From assembly GCA_030770545.1 (NCBI GenBank), contig CM061097.1, forward strand, positions 17,998,501 to 18,062,500: a DNA stretch of 64,000 nucleotides. The letters are read 5' to 3'. Origin of the DNA: Macropodus opercularis. Taxonomy: Eukaryota > Chordata > Actinopteri > Anabantiformes > Osphronemidae. Below the pieces are notes generated by a model. The model had not been told where the DNA came from, did no database searches, and saw only the letters and a program-made list of their open reading frames with translations. Shown in pieces: positions 45,346 to 59,695 of the stretch. The translations under genes and the position numbers were made by a program. Positions within the stretch are counted from its first letter, which is position 1. Each line of letters begins with the position of its first letter.

Positions 45346-46155
45346 GCATTTGCCTAGTCAACAATGGAAAACCATTTAGCATCAGGAGGAACCTGTGATA
45401 ACAAAGTGTAAGGATTAGGCACATTATTGGCTCTGGGTTGAACTGCAGCATTTACTGCCTGCAGATCCTGCACAAATCTCCATTCAGTGGGTCGACTTTG
45501 TCTCTGACTTTCTTCACAGGAAAGATAGGTGAGCAGCAGGGGCTGTAGTCACATGGTACGATAACGCCTGCTCCTGTCAGTGAGTTAAACACTGGAGCTA
45601 TGCCGTCTATGGCCTCCTGTCTGAGTGGATACTGTCTGCACATGGCCTGTATGTGGTTTTAGGCGTAACCACAACTGGTTCACAGTTACGGATCAGGACC
45701 ACATCGTATTTGTGTCTGGCACTTCTGCCTTCTGCCACTTCTGTGTTCGCATCTGTGGTGACCTTCAATCCCTCTGGGGATGAGGTCAGAGAAATGCCCA
45801 GTTTGATCATTACATCTCTCCCTAGCAAATTTATGGGGCACAAACCAGAAAACATGAAAGCCTGCTTGAATGTGGTACCATCTGGAGTAAGACATGTCAA
45901 AGGTTTGGTTAAAATTATTTTACTGTTATACCCGAAGCCCCAACACTATAAACATAATTCCCACTCATTCTTGGTGCAGTTTTAAGGCTTGAGGACGTCA
46001 TCACAGAGCGTGTAGCTCCACTGTCTACAAGAAAAGTGATTTGTCCCCATTTATTGTTAAAACCATTTCTGGACATTGCATGTGTGGTTCATTCAGGTGC
46101 ACATAGATGCCTTGTGGTGTTTTCATTCTACTTTCTAAATTCATCAAACATTCCA
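45346..46155 (-). pseudogene. pol: ERV pol: protease and RT N-terminus, linker deleted (unit 3)
   Basis: Identical to 841-1650. Protease D-S-G-A at 46014-46025, and the ~593-bp linker deletion at about 45721-45750. Confidence 0.85.
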
Positions 46156-47747
46156 AAATGTGTGTGTGTGTGTGTGTGTGTCAGTGCAATCACCTCCCTC
46201 CTCAGCCTCAGCTACACCGTCACCGGTTCCCCACCCGTCAGTCTGCCCCTGCAGAAACATTCTGCGGACAGTCAGCTGGTCTGTGTCCCTCTTCCTTGCA
46301 GTACGGACACCAGTGGATTGTCCGGTTCCTCGGCCATGTCCTTTTTGGCCTGCGCGACCTCGTCCTCCTCTGGTGTAGCCTCTTCCCCGACCGCGGTTCT
46401 GTTGTGCGACTGCCTGATACATGGTTAGAGCTGCCAGATGTAAATCTTTTCTGTCTTTATTTTCCTTTTCTTCTTTCTGTCGCAACAGTTGCTGGAAAGC
46501 ATGATCTGCATGACGTCGATCGTTCTCTAATCTCGCTCCAGTATCAGCACCGATGCAGGTCTGACGGGTCAGCTTTGCCACTTCGGGTAAAAGGCCTTTC
46601 AGGAAATAGTCAGTTAGGTGCATTTCCCAGGCACTGGGGTTATCGCCAGGCTGATCAGGTGGGACCATTCCCCCGTGTCTGATGAATGCCTCCTTTAGAC
46701 GATGGAGGAAATCATCCACCGATTCTCCATCTTGTTGTCTGCAGCTCGTGACTTTCCCAATGTTCATTCTGACAGGGAATGCAAGTTTTATGCCTCTCTC
46801 TACTGCAGCATGGTACAGGTCATTGGCCCCATTAGTCCATGTTGGTGCAACACTGTGGATGTGGGAATCTGGCAGACGCTCGTTAAGTTTGTACATCTCT
46901 CCTGGCTTGAATTTAAATGTCAGCAGCAGGCGGAATCCAGCACCTGTTGGGCGAAACTCTCTGCAGAAATCACCAAGGGCATCAGAAAAGTCTGTACCGG
47001 ACAGATATGGATCAGGCAGATTCTGTCCAACATTTCTGACATCATCGTCCATCCAGGGGAGGAACACAAGCTGTGTTCCTTGTGGCCCTGCGACCTCTAC
47101 CATAGGCATGGTCATAACTGAACCAGTGTTGGCCTGTCTGGTTCTTTTCACAATCGGGCTGAAGTGTCGGCCGTCCACACCTGTGTCTGCAGTGGAACCT
47201 GCTCCTCCTGCAGCTCCGTGCACTTCTTCTGTGGTTGAATCGGGAGCAGGGTGTGAGGTGAACTGGAAGTTGCTGTAGTTGTAGTTGTAGTGGTGGTAAC
47301 ACAGGACTTTGAAGCAGCTGTGGTTGTTGTTGCGGTTGCAGGACAGACGGGTCTGGTTGCTGTTGTTGTTGTTGTGGTTGCAGGACAGACGGGCAGGAAT
47401 CCAGGTCTGGCTCCAGCTTCAGCGCAGTGATCTGCGGATAAAGAGAAGACGCACTGGGACAGTATGGTGGTGGCTGTTTGCAGGGTGAAGAATTATTTTC
47501 TGTTCTACCGTAGTCATTTCCTTTTGCAATTGTTTTCTCTCTCTAGTTTCAGCTTCATTTTTCCATTGTTGCCAACATTTTCTATGCTTTTCCACATTAT
47601 CTAAATTTTTTGACTTCAAAATGTTTATTTTTCTCAACCTTTGTTTGTCTTCTTTCAATTTGTCACCCAAAATGTCAATTGATATGACATGATATCCACA
47701 CTGGGACCCTGTGGCTCCAAGCCAGCTTTACCGTAACTGCTCCCCAT
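46144..47747 (-). pseudogene. gag: ERV gag (unit 3)
   Basis: Identical to 1639-3242. Start at 47747 with the same 85-bp deletion after about 28 codons. P-P-P-Y at 47462-47473. Long capsid frame 46144-47223. CCHC knuckle out of frame at 46268-46309. Confidence 0.88.
46159..46181. repeat. TG/CA microsatellite at the gag-pro junction (unit 3)
   Basis: Same length as in unit 1. An unstable tract with identical length supports very recent duplication of units 1 and 3. Confidence 0.9.
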
Positions 47748-47812
47748 GGTGCAGCACTACGCGTAGTTGTACAGTCACAGACGTCTCTGTGAAAGTTCGA
47801 TGCCAAATCAAA

Positions 47813-48221
47813 GTGTTCACCGACTAACACTCATATCAGTGACATATTATAGTGTTCACTGATTAACACTCATATCAGTGACATATTATAGTGTTCACTG
47901 ATTAACACTCATATCAGTGTCATATTATAGTGTTCACCGACTAACACTCATATCAGTGTCATATTATAGTGTTCACTGATTAACACTCATATCAGTGACA
48001 TATTATAGTGTTCACTGATTAACACTCATATCAGTGACATATTATAGTGTTCACTGATTAACACTCATATCAGTGTCATATTATAGTGTTCACTGATTAA
48101 CACTCATATCAGTGACATATTATAGTGTTCACTGATTAACACTCATATCAGTGTCATAATATAGTGTTCACTGATTAACACTCATATCAGTGACATATTA
48201 TAGTGTTCACTAATTAACACT
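47813..48221. repeat. 39-bp minisatellite (unit 3)
   Basis: Same monomer number and order of variants as 3308-3716, including the two CACCGAC monomers. Confidence 0.93.
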
Positions 48222-51200
48222 TTCCCCAGGACACATGAGAAGCAAATATGTCAATGACTCACCAGGTTTCCCTGTTGATAAGTAATTTTGAGTTTGTAGG
48301 ATCCGTCCGATGGAGATAAGAGGTGATGCCTTACAGCATGTCTCACTCTGTTTTTGTAGAGGTTGAGGCTGAGCTGCGCTCAGGGAGACGTCTTTCCACC
48401 GTCAGTGACCCCTCCGACGAAACAGAAACAGAAACAAAGCAAATCAAAATTCTGCTGCCATGCTCTCATGGCCATGGCCCATGCTGTAAAACTATTTTAA
48501 CTAAACAGTATCTCCCTACCTCCCTTTGCTATGAGAAAGAAGGAAAGGTATCAGATATCAGAAAAGCTGTTCAAACACACTGGTTGTTGGACTGGCGACC
48601 TGTACCGCTCCTCTCGACCCACATGACAGCTGGAATAGACTCCTAGTTCCAGAATCAAAAGGAGTGGGACCCTCTGCTTCAGTGCTGTGTTAAAACCCTG
48701 CATCTCTGGTGGCCTGGTGGTGCATCAACCTATGACACAGGCAGTTTGCACGTTTACAAAGGTTCAATCTGTGGCAGTTCTGTTCTCCAGCCAGCTGAGG
48801 CAATGTCTCTTTGGACTTTGTAGCTGGTTCACGGAACACACGTGTAATTTCATGTATCTGATCAATTAGTTTGAATTCTGGTTAGTCAGCGTCTTGCTTT
48901 TGTATTCTGGTTATTAGAGACCATCTTACTCTGTACTTAGTCAGGTAAGATTTTGTTTTGTTTTATAGATTAATTGTTACTTTTATTTATTAACATATAT
49001 GATTTCACTATTTATCCTCATAGCGAGTGTCTAAAGTTAGTTGTTGTGCTTTGTGTTGTGTTAGTTGTTTGTTTATTAAAGACAATATTCCTGTTGAATC
49101 ACAACCAGCCTTCCAGTGTCTGCTTTTTTGTTTGTCACACACCTTTTTTTTTATCTCAAAATGGTAAACAGTCACTCTCACTCATCATCTAACCCATTTA
49201 GTAAAAGGTTTTCCCAGCTGTTTGTCAGGTTAACTATGACTTCAAGCACAAGTCAAACTCATTTCCACAAAACTAACCCAGACTCAAATCTGTACGACAT
49301 TCAGCTTCCTATCGTTATAATGAAACCACACAGAGTACAGGGCAACAACCATGGTTTGTGACCACAGTGATGGCATTACTTCTTTACCTGATTATTAACA
49401 TCTTCTATGTTTGAACCTTTTTGGAAGCAGGGGGCATCTCAGTCTCAACTGCCACTGCAGGAGTCTGCTTTTTGTGTTACCTGGAATTCAGGGGAAAAAC
49501 AAAAACACAATTATCACATCTATAAACATTAATAGAATTTAAAACTTATACTGGATGAAAATGACCCCTGAAAAAGCAACTACATTAAAACTGACAAGAT
49601 GACGTGGCCTTTTCTAGGGATAACAGTAAGTATCACAGCAACATTTCAATTGGTGCCATGGATCACATTTAAAATACAACTTTGAATGTACAACAAATGC
49701 ACAATTATAATAAGAAGAACTTAAGGTTTGATAACGACAGGTGTTACACCAATGATGTAAAAATGAAATGTAGCATCCTAAACGTATGACCTACAGTACA
49801 CTCCCTGCAAGGGCCCCATGAGCGAAAGAGAACTAACATGTTCATCAGGTTAACCATGACTTCAACCACAAGTTAAACACAGTTCCACACAAAACCCTGA
49901 CTCAAATCTGTACGAAATACAGTGGTAGCCGTTAAGTGTCGTGTTCCACCGCGTTGGTTTGTCATTTCTGCCACGTTTCCACTGCATTTTTGCTGTGTTT
50001 CAGACAGTCCGATGGTTTGTTCCCTTCACTCTGATCCTCGCTGCCTGGTTTTAAATTCTGTGCTTGCCTTCTAAAATTTAAGATGAAAACGTAATAATTA
50101 TATATCACGAGTCTGTTGTCGTAACCCTCAAACTTCCACATACTTCTGTGGGCATGGGTTGCGATTTAATCAATATTTTAAACTTTTCCAGATTTCCAAA
50201 ATGTGATTAAAACTAATCTAGTAAAAAATTCTATTGGTTAGTAAACATTGTTAGTAAACTATTTCTGTACGAAACCTTCTCCATAGTATATAATCCATCG
50301 CTGCTGTTTAGATTCAGTGAATGAAAGCAAATACAGGGACTGACTGAAGAAGCTGCCTGGGTAAGTGGTGGTTTCTAAAGAAAGACGTCCAGCTGCCATG
50401 AATCAACTTTCAGACAACCTCAGCTGGATGACTGAGAATCTCCACCGACATCCAGCTAAAGGCAAAGACGTCCCCTCCCCCACGTTAAGACCGTTGCAGT
50501 CAGATGGAAACGAGACTTCTCACCTTGGCTGCAGCAGCAAAGGACTGAAAGTTCAGATGAAAACCTTTTGACCCTTCATTATTTATTTGTGAATATTATT
50601 GGAGAAAGCGCAAAGTCATCACAGTCAGAATAAGGCGATCAGTCATTGAGCCATTAGCATATGAATACACCTGCTGTAAGAAGGCTTCATACAGAAATTG
50701 TGTTTTATGGTTTTTGTTTCTATATGAAGCGCCGTTGATTTTCTACAAGTTAAAAACAATATGGTGAAGTTCACTTAACGGCAGAAATGTTGACAATTAA
50801 AAAGCTATAAGCACATCTTTAAAAGTGAAACTTTTCACAGCAGACGTGACACAGTGTGTGTGTAGATATTTTGGGAGACGCCTGCTGTCTTTAAAGCATT
50901 TCAACATCAAACAAAAGACACGGCCATTATAACTTTGTAGTCAACGGAAAATAATTGTAAGACAAAAATGCTGTTTTACAGAAAAAAATTTAGCTCTTTA
51001 TAAAAAATTAAAAAAACACACGAGTGGGGATCGAACTTGCTTGTGTTGCGAAGTTAAAGTCACGCACTGACACCACTAAGCTACATACAGGACCGGAGGT
51101 CTTGGTTTCCTACGTGTTAGACAACCATTCATTCACAGAAATCAGATACTACATAATAAAAACATTTGTATGTTTCTGATAATCAGCCCCTGCAGTAACA

Positions 51201-51615
51201 GGCCTCTGTGAAGTGGAGATACGTAAAAAACTTTGCGACACCTGGTGGTTAAACAGAGACCAACACCAAGATCATTTTTTGCCCACAGCATAAATTAAAA
51301 TACTTAGGCAGAGACGCCCTGGCGACGTAGTGGAGACGCAAACATGCTGCAGTGAAAACGGATGACATTTTGAAGTGCTGCCACTATAAGTAGTGTGTTC
51401 AGCTTCCTATTATTATAATGAAACTACACAGAGTACAGAGCAACAACCATGATTTGTGACCACAGTGATGGCCCAACGTCTTTACCTGATTATTAACATC
51501 TTACTGGAAGCAGGGGGCATCTCACTCTCAACTGCCACTGCAGGAGTCTGTGTCACCTGGAATTCAGGGGAAAAACAAAAACACATTAACAACAGATAGA
51601 TACCACATCTTTACA
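48222..51615. other. Noncoding unit body (unit 3)
   Basis: Same contents as 3717-7110: dispersed-repeat relic 48589-48644, small open frame 49161-49361, ~190-bp direct duplicates at about 49285-49505 and 51395-51585, tRNA-like sequence 51016-51090, candidate minus-strand exon 51505-51556, and a (GTAA)n tract just beyond (51627-51657). Confidence 0.7.
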
Positions 51616-52338
51616 GATTAATAAGCTGTAAGTAAGTAAGTAAGTAAGTAAGTAGTAAGTATCAGCAACCATCACTATCGATAGGTGCTTAAAATATCTT
51701 CATCAATCTGAGCATGTTTTTCCGTCTTGTCTACTGCACAAGAAACACTGTAATAATGTGGCACATACGTCCATAATACGTTTTCACCTCATCAGTATAA
51801 ATGATGGCGCTCGCATCCTGACAGCAGCTTTAACAGGGAGTGGGTTTTGTTGACATTTTACCTTTTTACATCTTCTTTTGTCTTTGCGTTACCAAGCTGT
51901 GTGCAACACTTGCTTGCATGCTGCACAGCTGTTGGAACTACAGATAATGTTTCTACCATAGCCCCAAGTACAAACCAGAGCACGTTGCTAACTTGTAACA
52001 CATTCAGGCATTAGTTATGAAATAAAGGCAAAAAAGATTTCATTGATTCATTCATTTAATACAGTAATTAAGGATTGAATTTTGAACATTTAAATCGTTA
52101 TTAATTATGTACCACACTTCTGTGGAAGGACACATGTACAACTGAAACACAGTCTGGTTGATACACTGCTAACAAAATGGTTCAAACCTTGTTTTACAGT
52201 GGTTGTGTAAATATTGTCAGCAGTTTGCCTTAGGTTAGCTTGTTAGCGACATTGCTACTTTAGCTTTAGTTATTGTGTATTCAACCATCTAGCAGCGCTA
52301 CTGTACACAGTAAACATTTCACTGAGGAGGCCACCTAC

Positions 52339-52483
52339 CTGCCCAGCTTTCAGCTTTTACTCCTTCTCTGTCGGTTGCTATAACTTTACATTTTTCTAAA
52401 AGAGTAGCGCGTGTGCTAGTTCCGGACGTCGCCATATTGGATGTTATCGACGCAACGTTTTTCCCCGAGTACCTCTGCGTCAT
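52339..52483 (-). CDS. Candidate first coding exon, unknown protein (unit 3)
   Basis: Identical to 7834-7978: ATG at 52483, donor at 52339. Confidence 0.35.
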
Positions 52484-52640
52484 GGTCGTCGTAGTTACGC
52501 GAGAGTTTGGATCTGATTGGCTCAGAATATCAACTGCTAGATCGGCGGTTGATGACGTCACGTAACTGTGGTGTCGGCTAAACAGACGAACCTGGTACCA
52601 GTCATATCGTTTCCACGAAGACAGAGAGACAGAGGTAAGA
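52427..52640. promoter_or_regulatory. Divergent promoter (unit 3)
   Basis: CRE at 52553-52560, ATTGGCT at 52516-52522, YY1-like site at 52431-52441, and plus-strand donor after 52634. Confidence 0.55.
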
Positions 52641-52944
52641 CAATTTACAGCTGAGATAAAATGTTTGTATGTTATTTGTGCTATGCTTTCTGATCAGTTG
52701 AGAAATGTCTTGAACTACTTATTGCGTGTATTGTGACGTTCTTTTTACTATTGTTATCTGGTTACTATTGGTATTTGATTTCGCCTGAAAAACTACTTAT
52801 TATGTCAGTGTTTGCTACCGTTTTCCATGTTTTCTTTTTGACGTGCTCTAATAAAACATTAGAGTGTTCACCTTATTGAACGAAAACCGATCAAGTCAGG
52901 GGTCACACTAGAAAACTGTCATGGAGGATCATTCCCTTATTTGT

Positions 52945-52960
52945 CCACGAGGGGGCAGCG
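52945..52960 (+). promoter_or_regulatory. CTCF-like site (unit 3)
   Basis: Same motif and position as in the other two units. Confidence 0.45.
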
Positions 52961-53580
52961 TCTGCCCTGTACGCGGCCACTTGTAGCGTTTTTCCCAGCA
53001 TGTCTGACTTTAGCATTTGTGTTAAACTTAGCTTGTATTTTGATTAATTTGATTTATATTGGTTTTATTTTTTTAGTATAAAAGCGTGATGGACAGTCTG
53101 CTGACCAGCCTGAGTCCAGACTGATGGTTATAGCCGACACCAGGGAAAAGTTCCACCTGCTCCACAGAACCAGGACTGGATTCCCGCCTGACATCCGGGA
53201 CAGGAGGCAGACAGCGGACGCTCCATTCAGAGTGAGTCCAGTGTTCTGAAGCAACTATGTGTAGGTGAAGAATGTGTGTGTAGCTCTGTGAAATGGTTTA
53301 GTCACCTGACGCGTTCTGTAATTTCTTTAGTGGTCAGTGAAAGTTACAGTGAACTTACATGTAGAATATTACGAATACTGAAGTCTTACCTTGTGTAAGT
53401 CATTCATGGGTTTAAAGAGAATCAACCACATGTGTAAGAAAATGTTCAGCAACATTGTGGCCTATGTTTTAAATCTGTATTTTAGTTTGTTTTCATTTGA
53501 GTCACTTTGTGGTAAACCTAGCTTGTATTTAGTTTTATTTGAGTTGATTTTATGTTTTAGATTATTCATACATGTAGGGA

Positions 53581-54320
53581 TGTCCCATCTGAATAAAATG
53601 GGCGTATGACTGATATAATAACATCATAAGCTTTGCGATGACTCCTTCAGTGTCCCGTGTGCATTGCTGATAAGCACACTACAGGGTACGTTGCTCTGAA
53701 CCAATGTGTCATACAAACTACCTGGCTGAAGAGAGTCACCCAAAGTTAGAGTATGTGTGATAAGGTCCAACCATACGATGAGATGGGAAGATCAGTGTGA
53801 GTGAAAACCCCTGTGTGAATGATAAGCCCATTGAAAGTTTAAGCACCGGCCCAAGTGAATCTACACAACCACAGGGAACAAAATGGGGAAGTTAGAAGCT
53901 TTACCAGGTTGGTCTGTTGGCCAAATGGAACATGCGTTTAGACAGCAGGTAGCATGCGAGGGGTGGCTAAACCATTGTGTTACAATATATAAGAAGCTCT
54001 GGTGTTAACATCCATCAGAAGACAGTGGTTCGCTGTAGGATGTCTTCCTCATGCCAGCACGTACTAAACATTGAGCTGGTTCATTACACCAACATGCTCC
54101 TCTAGTTTTCTCAGTATGTTCCAGCATTTGTCACAAGAAGAAGGTTTTTCCACGACATCTTGGTGTCAGAAGTGGGACGGACAGTCTGCCGACTGACGCC
54201 TGAGTCCAGACTGAGGGTTACAGCCGACACAAGGGAAAGGTTCCTCTAAACAGAAAAAGGAGGACTGGATTCCCGCCTGATGTTCGGGACAGGAGGCGGA
54301 CAGCGGATGCTTTGTTCACA
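53581..54320 (+). mobile_element. LTR, PBS and leader, array 3 monomer 1
   Basis: LTR 53581-54157, PBS 54161-54177, donor after 54320. Confidence 0.75.
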
Positions 54321-55180
54321 GTGAGTACAGTGTTATGAACCATCTCGTATATCACATAAAAACTGCATTTACATCACAGTATTTTATGATGAACCTCTGA
54401 ACCTATAACACTAACTCATTGTTGAGGCGAGAGCCAACAAGTCTCCTCTCTGTGATGCTCAGGCTACTGATCATTAGTTAACAGGTTTTAGACTGAAAGT
54501 GCAGCTGTATGGAATAGATGCTTTGGGTATTAACAGATTACAGGAGTTCCCTGTAGGTTGGGGCAAAGCATTGATTTGGGCATAGCTTTAAAACTTCTGT
54601 GTCTTCTTACATATAACTTTGTGTTGAACTTAGCTTGTATTTTAATTAATTTGATTTATATTGGTTTTATTTTTTTAGTATAAAAGCGTGATGGACAGTC
54701 TGCTGACCGGCGCCTGAGTCCAGACTGATGTTTACAGCCGACACCAGGGAAAAGTTCCACCTGCTCCACAGAACCAGGACTGGATTCCCGCCTGACATCC
54801 GGGACAGGAGGCAGACAGCGGACGCTCCATTCAGAGTGAGTCCAGTGTTCTGAAGCAACTATGTGTAGGTGAAGAATGTGTGTGTAGCTCTGTGAAATGG
54901 TTTAGTCACCTGACGCGTTCTGTAATTTCTTTAGTGGTCAGTGAAAGTTACAGTGAAGTCACATGTAGGATATTACGAATACTGAAGTCTTACCTTGTGT
55001 AAGTCATTCATGGGTTTAAAGAGAATCAACCACATGTGTAAATGTTCAGCAACATTGTGGCCTATGTTTTAAAACTGTATTTTAGTTTGTCTTAATTTGT
55101 GTCACTTTGTGGTAAACCTAGCTTGTATTTAGTTTTATTTGAGTTGATTTTATGTTTTAGATTATTCATACATGTAGGGA

Positions 55181-55920
55181 TGTCCCATCTGAATAAAATG
55201 GGCGTATGACTGATATAATAACATCATAAGCTTTGCGATGACTCCTTCAGTGTCCCGTGTGCATTGCTGATAAGCACACTACAGGGTACGTTGCTCTGAA
55301 CCAATGTGTCATACAAACTACCTGGCTGAAGAGAGTCTCCCAAAGTTAGAGTATGTGTGATAAGGTCCAACCATACGATGAGATGGGAAGATCAGTGTGA
55401 GTGAAAACCCCTGTGTGAATGATAAGCCCATTGAAAGTTTAAGCACCGGCCCAAGTGAATCTACACAACCACAGGGAACAAAATGGGGAAGTTAGAAGCT
55501 TTACCAGGTTGGTCTGTTGGCCAAATGGAACATGCGTTTAGACAGCAGGTAGCATGCGAGGGGTGGCTAAACCATTGTGTTACAATATATAAGAAGCTCT
55601 GGTGATAACATCCATCAGAAGACAGTGGTTCGCTGTAGGATGTCTTCCTCATGCCAGCACGTACTAAACATTGAGCTGGTTCATTACACCAACATGCTCC
55701 TCTAGTTTTCTCAGTATGTTCCAGCATTTGTCACAAGAAGAAGGTTTTTCCACGACATCTTGGTGTCAGAAGTGGGACGGACAGTCTGCCGACTGACGCC
55801 TGAGTCCAGACTGAGGGTTACAGCCGACACAAGGGAAAGGTTCCTCTAAACAGAAAAAGGAGGACTGGATTCCCGCCTGATGTTCGGGACAGGAGGCGGA
55901 CAGCGGATGCTTTGTTCACA
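55181..55920 (+). mobile_element. LTR, PBS and leader, array 3 monomer 2
   Basis: LTR 55181-55757, PBS 55761-55777, donor after 55920. Confidence 0.75.
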
Positions 55921-56782
55921 GTGAGTACAGTGTTATGAACCATCTCGTATATCACATAAAAACTGCATTTACATCACAGTATTTTATGATGAACCTCTGA
56001 ACCTATAACACTAACTCATTGTTGAGGCGAGAGCCAACAAGTCTCCTCTCTGTGATGCTCAGGCTACTGATCATTAGTTAACAGGTTTTAGACTGAAAGT
56101 GCAGCTGTATGGAATAGATGCTTTGGGTATTAACAGATTACAGGAGTTCCCTGTAGGTTGGGGCAAAGCATTGATTTGGGCATAGCTTTAAAACTTCTGT
56201 GTCTTCTTACATATAACTTTGTGTTGAACTTAGCTTGTATTTTAATTAATTTGATTTATATTGGTTTTATTTTTTTAGTATAAAAGCGTGATGGACAGTC
56301 TGCTGACCGGCGCCTGAGTCCAGACTGATGTTTACAGCCGACACCAGGGAAAAGTTCCACCTGCTCCACAGAACCAGGACTGGATTCCCGCCTGACATCC
56401 GGGACAGGAGGCAGACAGCGGACGCTCCATTCAGAGTGAGTCCAGTGTTCTGAAGCAACTATGTGTAGGTGAAGAATGTGTGTGTATCTCTGTGAAATGG
56501 TTTAGTCACCTGACGCGTTCTGTAATTTCTTTAGTGGTCAGTGAAAGTTACAGTGAAGTTAATCTAGAATATTACAAATTCTGAAGTCTTACCTTGTGTA
56601 AGTCATTCATGGGTTTAAAGAGAATCAACCACATGTGTAAAAAATGTTCAGCAACATTGTGGCCTATGTTTTAAATCTGTATTTTAGTTTGTTTTCATTT
56701 GAGTCACTTTGTGGTAAACCTAGCTTGTATTTAGTTTTATTTCAGTTGATTTTATGTTTTAGATTATTCATACATCTAGGGA

Positions 56783-57522
56783 TGTCCCATCTGAATAAAA
56801 TGGGCGTATGACTGATATAATAACATCATAAGCTTTGCGATGACTCCTTCAGTGTCCCGTGTGCATTGCTGATAAGCACACTACAGGGTACGTTGCTCGG
56901 AACCAATGTGTCATACAAACTACCTGGCTGAAGAGAGTCACCCAAAGTTAGAGTATGTGTGATAAGGTCCAACCATACGATGAGATGGGAAGATCAGTGT
57001 GAGTGAAAACCCCTGTGTGAATGATAAGCCCATTGAAAGTTTAAGCACCGGCCCAAGTGAATCTACACAACCACAGGGAACAAAATGGGGAAGTTAGAAG
57101 CTTTACCAGGTTGGTCTGTTGGCCAAATGGAACATGCGTTTAGACAGCAGGTAGCATGCGAGGGGTGGCTAAACCATTGTGTTACAATATATAAGAAGCT
57201 CTGGTGTCAATATCCATCAGAAGACAGTGGTTCGCTGTAGGATGTCTTCCTCATGCCAGCACGTACTAAACATTGAGCTGGTTCATTACACCAACATGCT
57301 CCTCTAGTTTTCTCACTATGTTCCAGCATTTGTCACAAGAAGAAGGTTTTTCCACGACATTTTGGTGTCAGAAGTGGGACGGACAGTCTGCCGACTGACG
57401 CCTGAGTCCAGACTGAGGGTTACAGTCGGCACAAGGGAAAGGTTCCTCTAAACAGAAAAAGGAGGACTGGATTCCCGCCTGATGTTCGAGACAGGAGGTG
57501 GACAGCGGATGCTCCGTTCACA
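56783..57522 (+). mobile_element. LTR, PBS and leader, array 3 monomer 3
   Basis: LTR 56783-57359, TTT spacer, PBS 57363-57379, donor after 57522. Confidence 0.75.
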
Positions 57523-58380
57523 GTGAGTACAGTGTTATGAACCATCTCGTATATCACATAAAAACTGCATTTACATCACAGTATTTTATGATGAACCTCT
57601 GAACCTGTAACACTAAGTCATTGTTGAGGCGAGAGCCAACAAGTCTCCTCTCTGTGATGCTCAGGCTACTGATCATTAGTTAACAGGTTTTAGACTGAAA
57701 GTGCAGCTGTATGGAATAGATGCTTTGGGTATTAACAGATTACAGGAGTTCCCTGTAGGTTGGGGCAAAGCATTGATTTGGGCATAGCTTTAAAACTTCT
57801 GTGTCTGCTTACACGTGACTTTGTGTTAAACTTAGCTTGTATTTTAATTAATTTGATTTATATCGGTTTTATTTCTTTAGTATAAAAGCGTGATGGACAG
57901 TCTGCTGACCGGCGCCTGAGTCCAGACTGACGTTTACAGCCGACACCAGGGAAAAGTTCCACCTGCTCCACAGAAACAGGACTGGATTCCCGCCTGACAT
58001 CCGGGACAGGAGGCAGACAGCGGACGCTCCATTCAGAGTGAGTCCAGTGTTCTGAAGCAACTATGTGTAGGTGAAGAATGTGTGTGTAGCTCTGTGAAAT
58101 GGTTTAGTCACCTGACGCGTTCTGTAATTTCTTTAGTGGTCAGTGTTACAGTGAAGTTACATCTAGAATATTACGAATACTGAAGTCTTACCTTGTGTAA
58201 GTCATTCATGGGTTTAAAGAGAATCAACCACATGTGTAAGAAAATGTTCAGCAACATTGTGGCCTATGTTTTAAAGCAGATTTTTTTTGTCTTCATTTGT
58301 GTCACTTTGTGGTTAACCTAGCTTGTATTTAGTTTTATTTGAGTACATTTTAATTTTTTGATTATTCATACATGTAGGGA

Positions 58381-59093
58381 TGTCCCATCTGAATAAAATG
58401 GGCGTATGACTGATATAATAACATCATAAGCTTTGCGATGACTCCTTCAGTGTCCCGTGTGCATTGCTGATAAGCACACTACAGGGTACGTTGCTCGGAA
58501 CCAATGTGTCATACAAACTACCTGGCTGAAGAGAGTCACCCAAAGTTAGAGTATGTGTGATAAGGTCCAACCATACGATGAGATGGGAAGATCAGTGTGA
58601 GTGAAAACCCCTGTGTGAATGATAAGCCCATTGAAAGTTTAAGCACCGGCCCAAGTGAATCTACACAACCACAGGGAACAAAATGGGGAAGTTAGAAGCT
58701 TTACCAGGTTGGTCTGTTGGCCAAATGGAACATTCGTTTAGACAGCAGGTAGCATGCGAGAGGTGGCTAAACCATTGTGTTACAATATATAAGAAGCTCT
58801 GGTGTTAACATCCATCAGAAGACAGTGGTTCGCTGTAGGATGTCTTCCTCATGCCAGCACGTACTAAACATTGAGCTGGTTCATTACACCAACGTGCTCC
58901 TCTAGTTTTCTCAGTATGTTCCAGCATTTGAAGAAGGTTTTTCCACGACATCTTGGTGTCAGAAGTGGAACGGACAGTCTGCCGACTGACGCCTGAGTCC
59001 AGACTGAGGGTTACAGCCGACACAAGGGAAAGGTTCCTCTAAACAGAAACAGGAGGACTGGATTCCCGCTTGACAGTTGACCCTCCATTCAGA
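58381..59093 (+). mobile_element. LTR and chimeric leader, array 3 monomer 4
   Basis: LTR 58381-58950, PBS 58954-58970 with the same TGGAA end. The B/A hybrid leader ends at 59093. Confidence 0.7.
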
Positions 59094-59119
59094 GTGAGTA
59101 CAGTGTTCTGAAGGGATGG

Positions 59120-59695
59120 ACAGTCAATTTACAGGATATGATTGTTTGTTTGTTTGATTGGAATGAAAGATTTACTGACCTGCTGAGACACAGTTCGTGA
59201 AGCTGTGCTTATTTAATAGTCACTAACGGAAACATTTACTATTTAACGCCAGCTTGTTTCTTTGTGGACACATTTGTAAATATGCCTATTCCTGTCCTGC
59301 TTAATCAGCAGGACTGAGAGGACCAACAGTTACATTCTTGACCTACGAGAGGCAGCGTTGACCAGCACAGTGGGAGAGACACGCTGAGTGAATCTCCACT
59401 GCACCGTCGAGTTACCACGAAGGACTTCATCACTACTCATCTGTACAGTGCAACAGTGTCTCTGGTGACAAGGGGAGGGAAACCTAACGGTGCTAACGTA
59501 ACTCCCCGCGACACCACGAAGACCAGTTGCTCCGGTGACGTCCCAACAAGCTGTCTGCCACTGCACCAGCACAGAGGACAGAGACAGGACAGCTGCTGTG
59601 AATCGGCATCAGGGTTGGATCTGGCAGAAACAGGTACTGACACAATCACTGAGCAGTGTGAGAAATACCCTGTGTGTTGTAGAACTCAGTTGATC
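59120..59695 (+). other. Unique sequence with a candidate exon (unit 3)
   Basis: Copy of 14615-15190. Candidate exon 59309-59633. Confidence 0.35.

Larger units (their letters stand above)
53015..59119 (+). repeat. Tandem LTR-leader array 3, left part
   Basis: Four monomers identical to 8510-14614, with A leaders at 53077-53231, 54679-54835, 56279-56435 and 57881-58037. Confidence 0.92.
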